DNA of 64,000 bases from assembly GCF_000521215.1 (NCBI RefSeq), contig NZ_KI928919.1, positions 47,464 through 111,463 on the forward strand, in the 5' to 3' direction. Positions 1 to 8,770 of this stretch are shown piece by piece (the first letter of the stretch is position 1; each line of letters begins with the position of its first letter). Below the pieces are notes generated by a model that saw nothing but the letters and a program-made list of their open reading frames with translations, was not told where the DNA came from and did not search any database. The position numbers and the translations under genes are program-made. This DNA comes from Labrenzia sp. DG1229. Its GTDB lineage: Bacteria; Pseudomonadota; Alphaproteobacteria; Rhizobiales; Stappiaceae.

Positions 1-236
1 CGTCCTGCCGGGAGGATGCCGTGGGTCTGATGGGTTTGGGGGCGCGCCTCTGCGCGCGGGGGGAAAGCATCCTGTTTCATGGCAAAGGAGGTAGGATTTT
101 TGAGTTTTGTTGGCAAGTGACATTGTGTTCAGAAATGCCGAAGATTTGCAGAGTGAGGCTTTCAGTTGGCGCGCTGATCCAGGCCCTGCTACGGTGAAAC
201 ATTACATCGGATTAGTTGAAGACAAGGGAGAGTTGC

Positions 237-953
237 ATGTACCGGATGGTCCTCAATGTCGCCGCTGCGGCGATCACATGTTTTTCAGTCGCGCACGCGG
301 AAACCATGCCCTTGTCCGAAAACCTGATTGGTCTCACCAGCCCGGAGGGACAATCACTTCTCCTGGGTTCGGAAGCGAGTAACGACTACTTTCCTCTAAG
401 CATCCATTTCACGACGCAGGATAATCCGGCCTATTGCGGGCCGGCTACGATTGCCATGGTGCTTAACGCGTTGAATGTGCCGCGTCCGGCTTCCAAGATG
501 ACACTCGGGCTTGGCATGTTCGACCAGGAGAACATATTCACACCGGCCGCCGCAGCCGTGAAACCGGCCGAGTCGATCGTGAACCCGCCATACGGAATGA
601 CGCTTGACGAGCTCGGCGGTATTTTTGCCGCACATGATCTCGTCGTTGACGTGGTTCACGCGTCCGATTCCGATCTGGATACGTTTCGCAAGACCGCGAT
701 CTCCCAGCTTCAGGACGATGACAAGTTCATTCTTGTGAATTACCTGCGAAAATCCATCGGCCAGGAATCCGGCGGCCATATCTCGCCACTTGGCGCATAT
801 GATGAAGACAGCGACCGTTTCCTCATCCTCGACGTGTCACGGTACAAATACCCGCCGGTCTGGGTCGAGGCAGCAACGCTGTTTGATGCAATGAATACTG
901 TCGACGCCGACAACGATGGAAATACCCGGGGGTATGTCAGCGTCGGTCACTGA
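237..953 (+). CDS. Exported phytochelatin synthase-like cysteine peptidase
   Basis: 238-residue protein with a signal peptide of about 22 residues, so it is probably periplasmic. The phytochelatin synthase fold (peptidase family C83) is indicated by the QDNPAYCGPAT segment with the nucleophile Cys67, by GGHISP with His181 and by Asp199 in FLILDVSRYKYPPVWV. Bacterial members are short, lack the C-terminal regulatory domain of plant enzymes, and mostly hydrolyse glutathione to gamma-Glu-Cys rather than polymerising it. The ATG at 237 is preferred over the TTG at 216 because an AGGGAG ribosome binding site lies just before it and it gives a clean signal peptide. It stands alone, with no metal-efflux genes beside it. 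The family call is firm; the substrate is inferred. Confidence 0.88.
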   Translation: MYRMVLNVAAAAITCFSVAHAETMPLSENLIGLTSPEGQSLLLGSEASNDYFPLSIHFTTQDNPAYCGPATIAMVLNALNVPRPASKMTLGLGMFDQENIFTPAAAAVKPAESIVNPPYGMTLDELGGIFAAHDLVVDVVHASDSDLDTFRKTAISQLQDDDKFILVNYLRKSIGQESGGHISPLGAYDEDSDRFLILDVSRYKYPPVWVEAATLFDAMNTVDADNDGNTRGYVSVGH

Positions 954-1100
954 ACGAAGTAATCAGGGATTCAACTTGATCGCCGGATTTGTAACTGCCG
1001 CCTGTACGGGCAACTGATAAGGCATGAGGCTTTCGAGGCGTCGAGTGGCATATTGCGAGTAATTCCGGAATGACGCGACACGATTGCAACTTGCGCAGTT

Positions 1101-1349
1101 TTACGACTCAGTCCTGCTTTCACGTTTGCGCCAGCTATCGATACCATAACGGATAGCGGAGAAAGCAGCGACGATAAGAAACTGCGTTAGCTGCCATCCG
1201 GACGGCAAACCCCACTGGCGGGGTATCGTGAACGGCAAGATCTGTAATGCCAACAGGACAAAAAAACTGGCGGCAGCAAAAAGCCAAATCCATTTCTCCG
1301 GAAGCGTCAAAACAAGTACACCAACGAAGACGCAGAAAGCTATCGTCAT
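1101..1349 (-). CDS. Small membrane protein, unknown function
   Basis: 82 residues with two hydrophobic stretches near the N-terminus (about residues 3-15 and 20-40), a weaker third near 55-68, and a basic C-terminal tail WRKRESR. No family is recognised. The ATG at 1349 has only a weak ribosome binding site. The composition (membrane segments bounded by charged residues) argues for a real gene over a chance frame, but nothing nearby supports a role. Confidence 0.45.
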   Translation of the reverse strand: MTIAFCVFVGVLVLTLPEKWIWLFAAASFFVLLALQILPFTIPRQWGLPSGWQLTQFLIVAAFSAIRYGIDSWRKRESRTES

Positions 1350-1659
1350 CCCGAAAATCCGATTCTTATAAATATTTCAGCAGCATGACTTTGAATTCCG
1401 CTGCTGCTCACTTGATGCCTGCTTTAAGCGAGATCTTGTCAGGAGACAACTTTAGGTGCGAGATATCTGCCGGAACACTCGGTTCGTTGAATTTCAAGCC
1501 AGCGTGCCCTCAATGGGACAGATTTCCGATAGCAAGCCGTACAAGCCGCGTGTTGCTGCATTTTAGATCGATATCCGGGGAGCAGACCTTCGTATTTGTC
1601 AGCCGCCATCCCAAGGTCATGGGATACCTCTGAGCGCTGTATTTTGCCACTTTGGCGCG
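1350..1659. other. Gene-poor stretch
   Basis: About 310 bases between the small membrane protein and the following membrane-protein gene. Frames exist on both strands, but none has a ribosome binding site or protein-like composition. No repeat, hairpin terminator or RNA gene is evident. It presumably holds the divergent promoters. Confidence 0.4.
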
Positions 1660-2610
1660 ATGTTTACACTGCTTAAAAACAAGATTCACGAAATCGCACC
1701 TGATCTTCAATTCTGGGGTTACGAAGGCGGAAATGTGCTGGCCGCAATTGCCGGTGCCGGCGGTTTTTTTGCGTTTTACGAAGGGCTTCGCTCTGTAAGC
1801 GAAATTCCGACCGACAACCTTTGGTCGACAATTGCGACCGCCTTTTCCACGTACCCCGATATCATTGTGACCGCGGGTCTGGCGGTTATCGTTCTACTGA
1901 CGATTTTCCTGGGAAGATTTCTGGGGGCTTCAGACAGCGGGCAGGTAAAAACCTGGATTGACAGAACGTCATCGCTGGCCGGGATCGGACTGGTTCTTGG
2001 CGCGCTTTATTTCGGAGCCAGCTGGATCACATTCACAGCGGTCAGTTTTGTTTCCGCCTCCGCTCTTTTACGGCTGTGCCGTACCAGTCCGGTGTTTTTG
2101 AAACTCGGCGGACTGATGCTGGCAGCGGGCGGTTTCGGCCTTGCCGGTTATGGGTTGAGCACCGTGCAAGACACTCAATCGGCCCTGTTGCCGGGATTGA
2201 CCGTGCTCACAGGTATTTACGTGTTTTTCGCGAGCCTCATGACGTATCAGGGCGGGATTTACGAATGCAATGCCTGTCAGGAAGAGCTTGGAGGCGCGCC
2301 TTCTTCAAATGATCCCTTTCGGACGGACGGGCTGCTCGCGCGATTGCTGGTTTCCCGGCTGGATCGACCTATCGGCGTTTTGGTAAAGTGCATCGCCCTG
2401 CCATCCGTATTTTGGGTCTCTAGAAAGACCAAATCGACGGCACCATTTTTGACATCCATGTGGACCCGGTTGCCGTGGAGGGTGCTGACCGGCATTGCTG
2501 CAGTTGCGACTGGCACGACGGTCGGTGTCCTATTCGGGGTCGCAAACATGCTTTGGGCTATTGGCGATGTCGCAATCGGCTCTCTGGATTGGAAGCTTGC
2601 AGAGACCTGA
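1660..2610 (+). CDS. Polytopic membrane protein, unknown function
   Basis: 316 residues. Hydrophobic segments lie around residues 25-45, 68-90, 105-165 (probably two or three helices), 170-205 and 280-305, giving roughly six to eight membrane passes. A loop near 207-210 carries CNAC, a possible metal or disulfide pair. No known family is recognised. The gene is monocistronic between two spacers of more than 200 bp, and the ATG lacks a strong ribosome binding site, so the start is uncertain. Membrane location is clear; the role is unknown. Confidence 0.65.
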   Translation: MFTLLKNKIHEIAPDLQFWGYEGGNVLAAIAGAGGFFAFYEGLRSVSEIPTDNLWSTIATAFSTYPDIIVTAGLAVIVLLTIFLGRFLGASDSGQVKTWIDRTSSLAGIGLVLGALYFGASWITFTAVSFVSASALLRLCRTSPVFLKLGGLMLAAGGFGLAGYGLSTVQDTQSALLPGLTVLTGIYVFFASLMTYQGGIYECNACQEELGGAPSSNDPFRTDGLLARLLVSRLDRPIGVLVKCIALPSVFWVSRKTKSTAPFLTSMWTRLPWRVLTGIAAVATGTTVGVLFGVANMLWAIGDVAIGSLDWKLAET

Positions 2611-2840
2611 CACATTTGACGGGGTGACAAAATGTTCTGAAAATCTTACCTTGCGTGAAGCAGAGTGTTTGTGTGAGACAGCATTCGCTGATTTATGATC
2701 TTTTTGCTTATTTGAGTGCATTTTAAAAAACAAAATAAATCGCCTCGACGACTGTATTTAAGTGATCTTCGGGCGAATCCTTAAAACATATATGACGACC
2801 CTCCTAGTTCTTCATTCAATTCGTTTGGAGAAATATTTTC

Positions 2841-3176
2841 GTGAATATTGAAATTTATAAAGAAAATACTCTTTGCATTGTCCGTCCGGCCGGGCGCATA
2901 GATCTGGCAACTTTGGAAGAATTTGAAGCAACTCTTTTGGACCTGATGGAAACCTCTTCGATAAGCTTGCTGATCGATATGGGCAGAGTCACATTTCTTG
3001 CGGGTGCCGGACTGGGGGTTCTTCTTGCGATCGCGACGAGATTGCGCCGTCAAGCCGGCCAGTTGGGAGTGTTCGGTCTATCGGGACGGGTGCAGGAAGT
3101 ATTCGAGTTGTCCGGATTTGTTTCCGTCCTCGATATTCATCCGGACGAAGTCAGCGCACGTGGAGAAGTCCACTGA
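2841..3176 (+). CDS. STAS-domain protein (anti-sigma-factor-antagonist type)
   Basis: 111 residues forming a single STAS domain like SpoIIAA/RsbV. GTG start with GGAGAAA placed about 8 bases upstream. In SpoIIAA-type proteins the loop reads F-M-D-S-S-G-L-G-V and its serine is phosphorylated by a partner kinase. Here the matching segment (residues 52-60) reads FLAGAGLGV, so Asp and both serines are replaced by Ala, Gly and Ala, and the switch residue is missing. The stop codon shares a base with the start of the following Na/Pi carrier gene, so the two are translationally coupled. A constitutively active STAS subunit acting on the carrier is an inference. Confidence 0.85.
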   Translation: MNIEIYKENTLCIVRPAGRIDLATLEEFEATLLDLMETSSISLLIDMGRVTFLAGAGLGVLLAIATRLRRQAGQLGVFGLSGRVQEVFELSGFVSVLDIHPDEVSARGEVH

Positions 3177-4837
3177 TGTCGACCCAAGCGCTGATCGCCG
3201 CGACCATGTTTGCGGGGCTGGGTCTGTTTTTCTTCGCGATGCATTTTCTTTGCGTCAATCTCAAACGCCTGGCCGATCAGAAACTGAAACAGCGAATCGC
3301 GAGGCTGACGTCATCAGCTCCCGCGGGGCTTTCTGTCGGTGCAATCCTGATCGTCCTGACACAAAGCGGAACTGCTGCAGTGTTCCTGCTCGTCGGCCTG
3401 GTGCGTGCCGGCATGCTGACATTGAAACAGGTTCAACCTGTCATCCTGGGTCTCAATTTGGGAGCCGGCCTGATCGTCCTGTTTCTGACAATGGATATTC
3501 GGATTGCCGTCCTGCTGCTGATCGGGGCCGCCGGGATTCTCTACGCTTTCGGCTCGCGGCACAAAGAACAGATCACAGGTGCTGCAATCGGTGTGGGTTT
3601 GCTGTTTCTCGGTCTGCAGATCATGCGGGATGCCGCTTCACAGCTAGAAACACAGGCCTGGTTTGTTCATTTCGTTGAATCGACTGCCGGAGCGCCGCTG
3701 CTGGCATTTGTTGCCGGCATTGTTCTGACGCTCTTTGCGCAATCATCGATTGCCGTGTCGGCGGTCATGATTGTTTTCCTGCAATCCGGTCTTCTGGGTC
3801 TGCAGGACGGGATCATGTTTGTCTATGGCGCCAATGTCGGCGGCTCTATTTTGATGATGTTGCTGTCAATCAATTTGTCGGGCGTGCAAAGACAAGTGGC
3901 TGTTTACAACTTCGGATTGAACATGAGTTCTGCGCTGATACTTGTGCCGATGTTCTACCTGGAGACCATGACCGGATTGCCATTGGTCATTTTCCTTGTT
4001 TCAAGTCTGAGCGACAATCCGGGGACGCAGGCGGCTTTGGCATATGTCCTGTTCAACGTGTTGCCCGTGCCGGTTCTCTTGTTGCTGCTCAACCAGAGTG
4101 CAGATCTGCTCAGGAGGATCAGTCCGCAAACCCGGGTCGAAGTCGGTGCCATGCCAAAACACCTGGTTCCGCCTTTCCCTGAGCCGGCATGCATTGCCCA
4201 ACGGCTTGTCGAACTGGAGTTGATTCGGTTGCTTCAACTGATTGCCGACGGTTTTGACTGTTTGCGCATTGGGCGAAAATCCGGAGAACTGCACGAAAAC
4301 CTGGAAGCGACCGGAGCACTTCACAAGATCATCGAGGAAGCCGTCAACGACATCGCGGCAAGACGAACGCTGTTACCGGAAGACCATGAGCGCATCGATA
4401 TGCTGGTACGCATACTCTATACGGTCGGGGCTATGCGCGACACCCTAAAGGACCTTGGGTCTGAAATTGCCAATCTGCGCAGGCAACGACCAGAACTGAC
4501 GTTTTCGGACTCCGCGATCGAGGGACTGGACGCCATACTCAGCGTGTTGATTTCGATCGCGCATGACCGGGATGCGGACACTCTTGAAATTCTTGCACGG
4601 TTGACCTCCAAAAGGGGCAACGGCATCAACGCGATCAAGGTAGCTTATCTTCAGGATGAAAGTCTTCTGAAGATGCAGGACCGCGGACGTTTGCTGAACG
4701 CGATGAATCTTTGTGAGCGATTGATCTGGCTATTTGGTGAGACGGGCAGGGCATATGGACGAGTGGGCCGCAGCCAGGTTGAAGTTCTCTCCTGCGTTTT
4801 CGAGACGCAGGCCGGCCTCAAACGGCTGCGCGCATAG
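3176..4837 (+). CDS. Na+/phosphate cotransporter family protein (NptA/YjbB type) with PhoU-like tail
   Basis: 553 residues. The N-terminal ~310 form the two-repeat membrane domain of the PNaS/NptA family: repeat one carries LTQSGTAAV near residue 61 and repeat two LFAQSSIAVSAV near 185, the QS signatures of the substrate site. A soluble alpha-helical region of about 220 residues follows, in the position of the PhoU-like domain of YjbB-type phosphate exporters. The start overlaps the STAS stop by one base. The gene converges on the histidine kinase gene with only 12 bases between stops. The family is firm; whether it imports or exports phosphate is not decided by sequence. Confidence 0.88.
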   Translation: MSTQALIAATMFAGLGLFFFAMHFLCVNLKRLADQKLKQRIARLTSSAPAGLSVGAILIVLTQSGTAAVFLLVGLVRAGMLTLKQVQPVILGLNLGAGLIVLFLTMDIRIAVLLLIGAAGILYAFGSRHKEQITGAAIGVGLLFLGLQIMRDAASQLETQAWFVHFVESTAGAPLLAFVAGIVLTLFAQSSIAVSAVMIVFLQSGLLGLQDGIMFVYGANVGGSILMMLLSINLSGVQRQVAVYNFGLNMSSALILVPMFYLETMTGLPLVIFLVSSLSDNPGTQAALAYVLFNVLPVPVLLLLLNQSADLLRRISPQTRVEVGAMPKHLVPPFPEPACIAQRLVELELIRLLQLIADGFDCLRIGRKSGELHENLEATGALHKIIEEAVNDIAARRTLLPEDHERIDMLVRILYTVGAMRDTLKDLGSEIANLRRQRPELTFSDSAIEGLDAILSVLISIAHDRDADTLEILARLTSKRGNGINAIKVAYLQDESLLKMQDRGRLLNAMNLCERLIWLFGETGRAYGRVGRSQVEVLSCVFETQAGLKRLRA

Positions 4838-4849
4838 AGACAGACGGGC

Positions 4850-6703
4850 TCAATGCAGCGAGATCGGCATGGTAAAGGAAACGACGGTACCGTCACTCGT
4901 GGAGACGATGTCGAGACTTCCGTCAAGTTCACTGGCGCGGCTGCGGATATTCTTCAAACCGTGCCCGTTGTTTGCTGCGTGCTGAAAACCGCGGCCGTCG
5001 TCCTCAATGTTGATCTTCAGCATCTGCCTGGGCTCGGCCTGTAGTGAAAACCGGACCTTAACCTTGCTGGCGCCGGAGTGTTTGACTGCATTGGTCGTGG
5101 CCTCCTGCAGGATGCGCAGTATGTTGAGTGCGTGCGAAGGGTTGAGACCCTCAATTGCCGGAATATCAATCATCTGCCAGTCGAGTTCTATGTCGTGTAG
5201 CGCCAGTTGTTGTTCTGCGCGCTCCCGAAAAGTTCCAAGCATCCCGGATATGTCGTTTTCTACATCGAGAGATCCGATCAGCATCCTCAGTTCCTCAAGC
5301 GCCGCCTGTGCCGAGGTCTCGATCTGATCGGGATTGGAGTCGCCCATTCTGCTCATCGCGATGATCGACATCAGTTGACCTCCAAGACCATCATGAACGT
5401 CGCGCATTATCCGCCGGCGCTCATCGTGCAATGCCTGCTTTCCCTCAAGAATCTGGCGTTGCGAGAAAGTTTCCCGAAGCTGGTTTTCCTTGTCCGCAAT
5501 TCGCTCCTCCAGCGTGCTGACGAGATCGTCGACATGGTTCATCGAATGGATGAGACGCTGGAAGAAAATGACACTCAAGGAGGGCAGAATAAGGATGTAG
5601 ACAATCCGGAAATGCAGGAAATTGCTGTCCGGTGTCACATTGGCAATGATCAGGGTGTCGTGAACGACAAGACCACAGGCGCAAAGCGCGGCAATGAGAA
5701 GAAGCGCGCATTCCCAACTGCGCTGCCATATGGCTGCACGCACGAGTACAAAGATCGTCCAGCAAACGATCACCAGCGAAAACGGCACAACGATAAATCT
5801 GTCGAGATAATCGAAAACAGGAGAAGGCAGGACAAGGAAGCCAATGGTTGCAAGCGCCGGAAGAACAAAAAGATACCAGGCCGGGAAGGGCAGTTTCCGG
5901 TTTGCGAGACTGATGTTGAACAGCAAACCTATAACGGTAAGCCAGAAATTCACCACATAGCCGAGCAGTGCGATTGCGTGCGAGATATCGACAGAGCTGG
6001 GCAGGTAGATCGGAATGCCGTGAAGACTGCTGAAAAGCAGCAATATTGCGCAATAAAGTGCGGCTGGTTCGTGTTTGCGACTGATCCAGAGTATCACCAA
6101 CAGCAGTGCCAGCAGCAATTGCCAGAAAACGATCAACTCCGGCAGGCGAACGGCGCGCAGATAGTGCCATTCAAAGCTGTTGCGCAAAAGGCTCGACGGA
6201 CCAATGTAGACGTCGCTCAAAAAGCCCACCAGTTTGCCGCCCGGGGTCATGTCGATTTCGAGCTGGTTGATACCCGGTTTCAATGTTCCGCCGGAAAAGA
6301 GAGCAAAATACGGAATACTTTGATCGGGGATCAGGTCTCCACTCAAAAGCCCTCCGGTTGAAAGCTCCGTACCGTTGACCCGTACCGTAATCTGACCGGA
6401 GTAGTTGGGGACATAGACACCCCAGCGTCCGTCCCCGGTCCGGTATCTGAATTCGGAACGATAGACGCCTGCTTTGGCGGGACGTTCGGGATGAGAACGC
6501 CAGTTGTCCGGTAGCGCGACTTCGGTCTGTTGATCCTGAGCAGCGCCTTGCTGAAAAGTCATTGTCGTCAGCGGCGCGACACCTTGTGGCAGTGGAAGCA
6601 TTTCGAAGGCGAGCACGAGCGTGATCACGATGGTGCCGAGCGCCCACAGGAAAAGCACGACAGGATGCTGCCAGACGGTCTTGTTGTTCGGTGAAATGTT
6701 CAA
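4850..6703 (-). CDS. Sensor histidine kinase, 7TMR-DISM/NarL-type
   Basis: 617 residues. A membrane anchor (about 15-35) is followed by a periplasmic jelly-roll-like sensor (about 50-175), then seven likely helices (about 190-385), the 7TMR-DISM arrangement. A coiled coil (395-425) leads to a HisKA_3 dimerisation domain with phospho-acceptor His437 in RDVHDGLGGQL. The HATPase_c domain shows an N box (EATTNAVKH), DDGRGF and GHGLKN. The periplasmic domain and helices suggest sensing of an extracellular ligand, perhaps a carbohydrate, but the ligand is unknown. The start codon overlaps the response regulator stop by four bases, so the pair forms one operon. Confidence 0.92.
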   Translation of the reverse strand: MNISPNNKTVWQHPVVLFLWALGTIVITLVLAFEMLPLPQGVAPLTTMTFQQGAAQDQQTEVALPDNWRSHPERPAKAGVYRSEFRYRTGDGRWGVYVPNYSGQITVRVNGTELSTGGLLSGDLIPDQSIPYFALFSGGTLKPGINQLEIDMTPGGKLVGFLSDVYIGPSSLLRNSFEWHYLRAVRLPELIVFWQLLLALLLVILWISRKHEPAALYCAILLLFSSLHGIPIYLPSSVDISHAIALLGYVVNFWLTVIGLLFNISLANRKLPFPAWYLFVLPALATIGFLVLPSPVFDYLDRFIVVPFSLVIVCWTIFVLVRAAIWQRSWECALLLIAALCACGLVVHDTLIIANVTPDSNFLHFRIVYILILPSLSVIFFQRLIHSMNHVDDLVSTLEERIADKENQLRETFSQRQILEGKQALHDERRRIMRDVHDGLGGQLMSIIAMSRMGDSNPDQIETSAQAALEELRMLIGSLDVENDISGMLGTFRERAEQQLALHDIELDWQMIDIPAIEGLNPSHALNILRILQEATTNAVKHSGASKVKVRFSLQAEPRQMLKINIEDDGRGFQHAANNGHGLKNIRSRASELDGSLDIVSTSDGTVVSFTMPISLH

Positions 6704-7353
6704 GAGATGTTGATCAATCCACGCTGAATGGCTTCGAAAACAGCTTCGCCACGAGAATTGACTTCAAGCTTCCGATAGATGTTCTTGATGTGCGTCGGTA
6801 CCGTGTTGCTTGAAATGCCTAGTTTCTCCGCAACATCCTTGTACGTGAAACCCTTGGCAATGCCCCAAAGTATATCCATCTCCCGTTTGGTCAGGAGTTC
6901 ATCGGACTGACTGTCCTTTTCGGTCCCTTGTACGATTTGAATAATGAAACGCGCGACCGATGTGGAGATTGGCGACTTTCCGGCGACAAGTTGTTTGACG
7001 GACTGAACGATGTCGAGGGGGCGGGAATCCTTCAAAAGGAAACCGGACGCACCGCTTGCTATGGCTGTCACGACGCTTTGTTCGTCACCCAGAACGGAAA
7101 TGACCATTATTTCCATTTCAGGGCGCGTTTTTCTGGCTTGCCGAATCAGATCGAAGCCGTGGCCGTCTGGCAGTTTCAGATCCGTGATCAACACATCCGC
7201 CGGAATGGTGTCGATGGCCCTGGAACCTTCGGCATAACTGGCGCAGGCTGCACGAACCGTAAAATCTCGTTCTGACCCGATGCTTGTCTGCAAGGACTGC
7301 AACATGACCGGATCGTCTTCCACGAGAATGATATCGACCTCCCGGTCAGTCAT
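6700..7353 (-). CDS. LuxR/NarL-family response regulator
   Basis: 217 residues. The receiver domain has the acidic pocket VEDD (residues 11-14) and phospho-acceptor Asp58 in LITDLKLPDG. The C-terminal LuxR helix-turn-helix (about 150-210) includes LTKREMDILWGIAKG and YKDVAEKLGISSNTV. The ATG at 7353 is preferred to the GTG at 7374 because AGGTG lies just upstream of it. The gene precedes the kinase and overlaps it, so it is the cognate partner. Target genes are unknown; the STAS/carrier genes converging from the left are candidates only by proximity. Confidence 0.92.
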   Translation of the reverse strand: MTDREVDIILVEDDPVMLQSLQTSIGSERDFTVRAACASYAEGSRAIDTIPADVLITDLKLPDGHGFDLIRQARKTRPEMEIMVISVLGDEQSVVTAIASGASGFLLKDSRPLDIVQSVKQLVAGKSPISTSVARFIIQIVQGTEKDSQSDELLTKREMDILWGIAKGFTYKDVAEKLGISSNTVPTHIKNIYRKLEVNSRGEAVFEAIQRGLINIS

Positions 7354-7500
7354 TTCAGCACCTGCAAAACACACATTGAGCTATTGGAACATGATTATCA
7401 AAACCGGCGCCATCCCATATTGAGAGGATAGCGTAAGCTCTCAAATCTCACCTATTCTGCAATCGGGCGTTGAGCAGCCGCCCTCGATACTGAAACCTGG

Positions 7501-7547
7501 ACCCTGAACAGCTGAAAAAACACTCAGCTGTTCAGGGTCATTTTTTT
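7501..7547 (+). terminator. Strong rho-independent terminator without an upstream gene
   Basis: Perfect 15-bp arms (7501-7515 and 7524-7538), an 8-base loop and a run of seven T from 7541. The T run makes it work on the plus strand. The only gene to the left is the response regulator, which is transcribed the other way from 7353. The terminated transcript must therefore start within the preceding ~150 bases, or come from antisense reading. Confidence 0.85.
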
Positions 7548-7952
7548 GAGCATATTTAGTTTTTGCGTGTTGTTCAATCTGCCAGGGAACGCCAGGACAA
7601 CCCCTTAATGCATCGCGTCGTCCATGGAGCGCGAACTCGGAGACCGGATTGTTTGGTAAAACGTGCCGCTCAAGGTTTCGTTCAAGTCCTCGCTCTGCAA
7701 GGTTGTTCTGTCATCACGATCGTGACTGCAGCATTGCCAATTCCTCGCGCCGTTGTCCTCTCGTCAAGTGAATTGGCCGTTCCATTACTTTACGCGAATG
7801 ACAGACAGCGTTAGCCTGATGCAATCCGTTGGACCGTTTTGCCGCCCGGTATCTCGATTGACGGTTCGGAAAGACGCTGATCTTCATTACAACCCAGCTT
7901 TTGGTTTTCCGATCCGCAGGTATGAAAACCGCGTTCCGGACCTTGAAGGAAA
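7548..7952. other. Gene-poor stretch between terminator and YrhK-family gene
   Basis: About 400 bases with short frames on both strands, none with a convincing ribosome binding site, membrane pattern or recognisable motif. No repeat or RNA gene is evident. Confidence 0.4.
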
Positions 7953-8687
7953 TCATTTCACCGGCGCGGGCTTCAGCTTTTGCGAGCGCGCGACGCCACG
8001 AATGACCAGGAGCGCGCGCCAATAGTTGAAGACCCCGCCCAGCAGGAAAAGGATGCTGCCGCTCAGATACAAAAACGCCAGATAAGAAAAAAGTTCACGC
8101 GCATCGGATTTGCTTTCAATCGTCCAGAGATAAGGCACAGACGCGACGGCAAACAGCACCGAACCGGTCACAAAGGACAATGCGGTCAGATTCATCAGTT
8201 GAAGCTTGATCAGGGATCCGGCAGTGACGATTTGCAGGACATTCACTACCGCACCAACCACAAACAAGAGGCTGCCGACAACAAAACAGTAAGCGCCCGC
8301 CTCGGTGGCATCAAACCGCTTCAGGAAACACACACTTCCGACAATGAAAAGGACCGTTCCAGCGACGTATGTGAGCGCGGCCAAAGTTTCCAATCGATCC
8401 CAGACGGAGGGTTCACCGTTTCGGTGGCGACGCGCTTTGAGAACTTCCAGAAGGTCGTGTCCTGTGACTACGAGATAAAGCACGGAACCTGCGATGAAGG
8501 ACCAGGCACCGATATCTTCGTATTTCGAGAATGCTGGAAAAAACAGTACGCTGCCGATGATGAAAATCACCCCGCCTATCTTGTAGAGCGCGGCGTTGAG
8601 GCTTTCCCAGACTAGGTCCTTGCGTACGGTTTCATGCTTGGCCAGGAGATCGAAATTTCTGGGCCTGTTTAGAAATAGATGCGGCAT
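7953..8687 (-). CDS. YrhK-like multi-helix membrane protein
   Basis: 244 residues with eight hydrophobic helices arranged as four repeated helix pairs. Each repeat contains a GSVLF or GSVCF-like motif (for example FIIGSVLFF, FIVGSVCFL, FVTGSVLFA, YLSGSILFL). That repeat is typical of the YrhK domain family, whose biochemical role is not known. The tail is basic (SQKLKPAPVK). The gene stands alone and no neighbour suggests a function. The repeat structure makes a tandem duplication of a two-helix unit likely. Confidence 0.75.
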   Translation of the reverse strand: MPHLFLNRPRNFDLLAKHETVRKDLVWESLNAALYKIGGVIFIIGSVLFFPAFSKYEDIGAWSFIAGSVLYLVVTGHDLLEVLKARRHRNGEPSVWDRLETLAALTYVAGTVLFIVGSVCFLKRFDATEAGAYCFVVGSLLFVVGAVVNVLQIVTAGSLIKLQLMNLTALSFVTGSVLFAVASVPYLWTIESKSDARELFSYLAFLYLSGSILFLLGGVFNYWRALLVIRGVARSQKLKPAPVK

Positions 8688-8770
8688 CGCGAAAAGCTAT
8701 CAGCAGTTGACCGGGTCTGTATAGATTTGATGTCCCAACGGTCTTCAATGTGTCTGAAAGACAGGCGGCC

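Noticed and set aside
5207-6361. 384-codon plus-strand open frame opposite the histidine kinase
   Set aside because: Fully antisense to a kinase gene with all motifs intact; composition rich in Gln, Arg and Asp, with no domain. A shadow of the codon pattern of the real gene.
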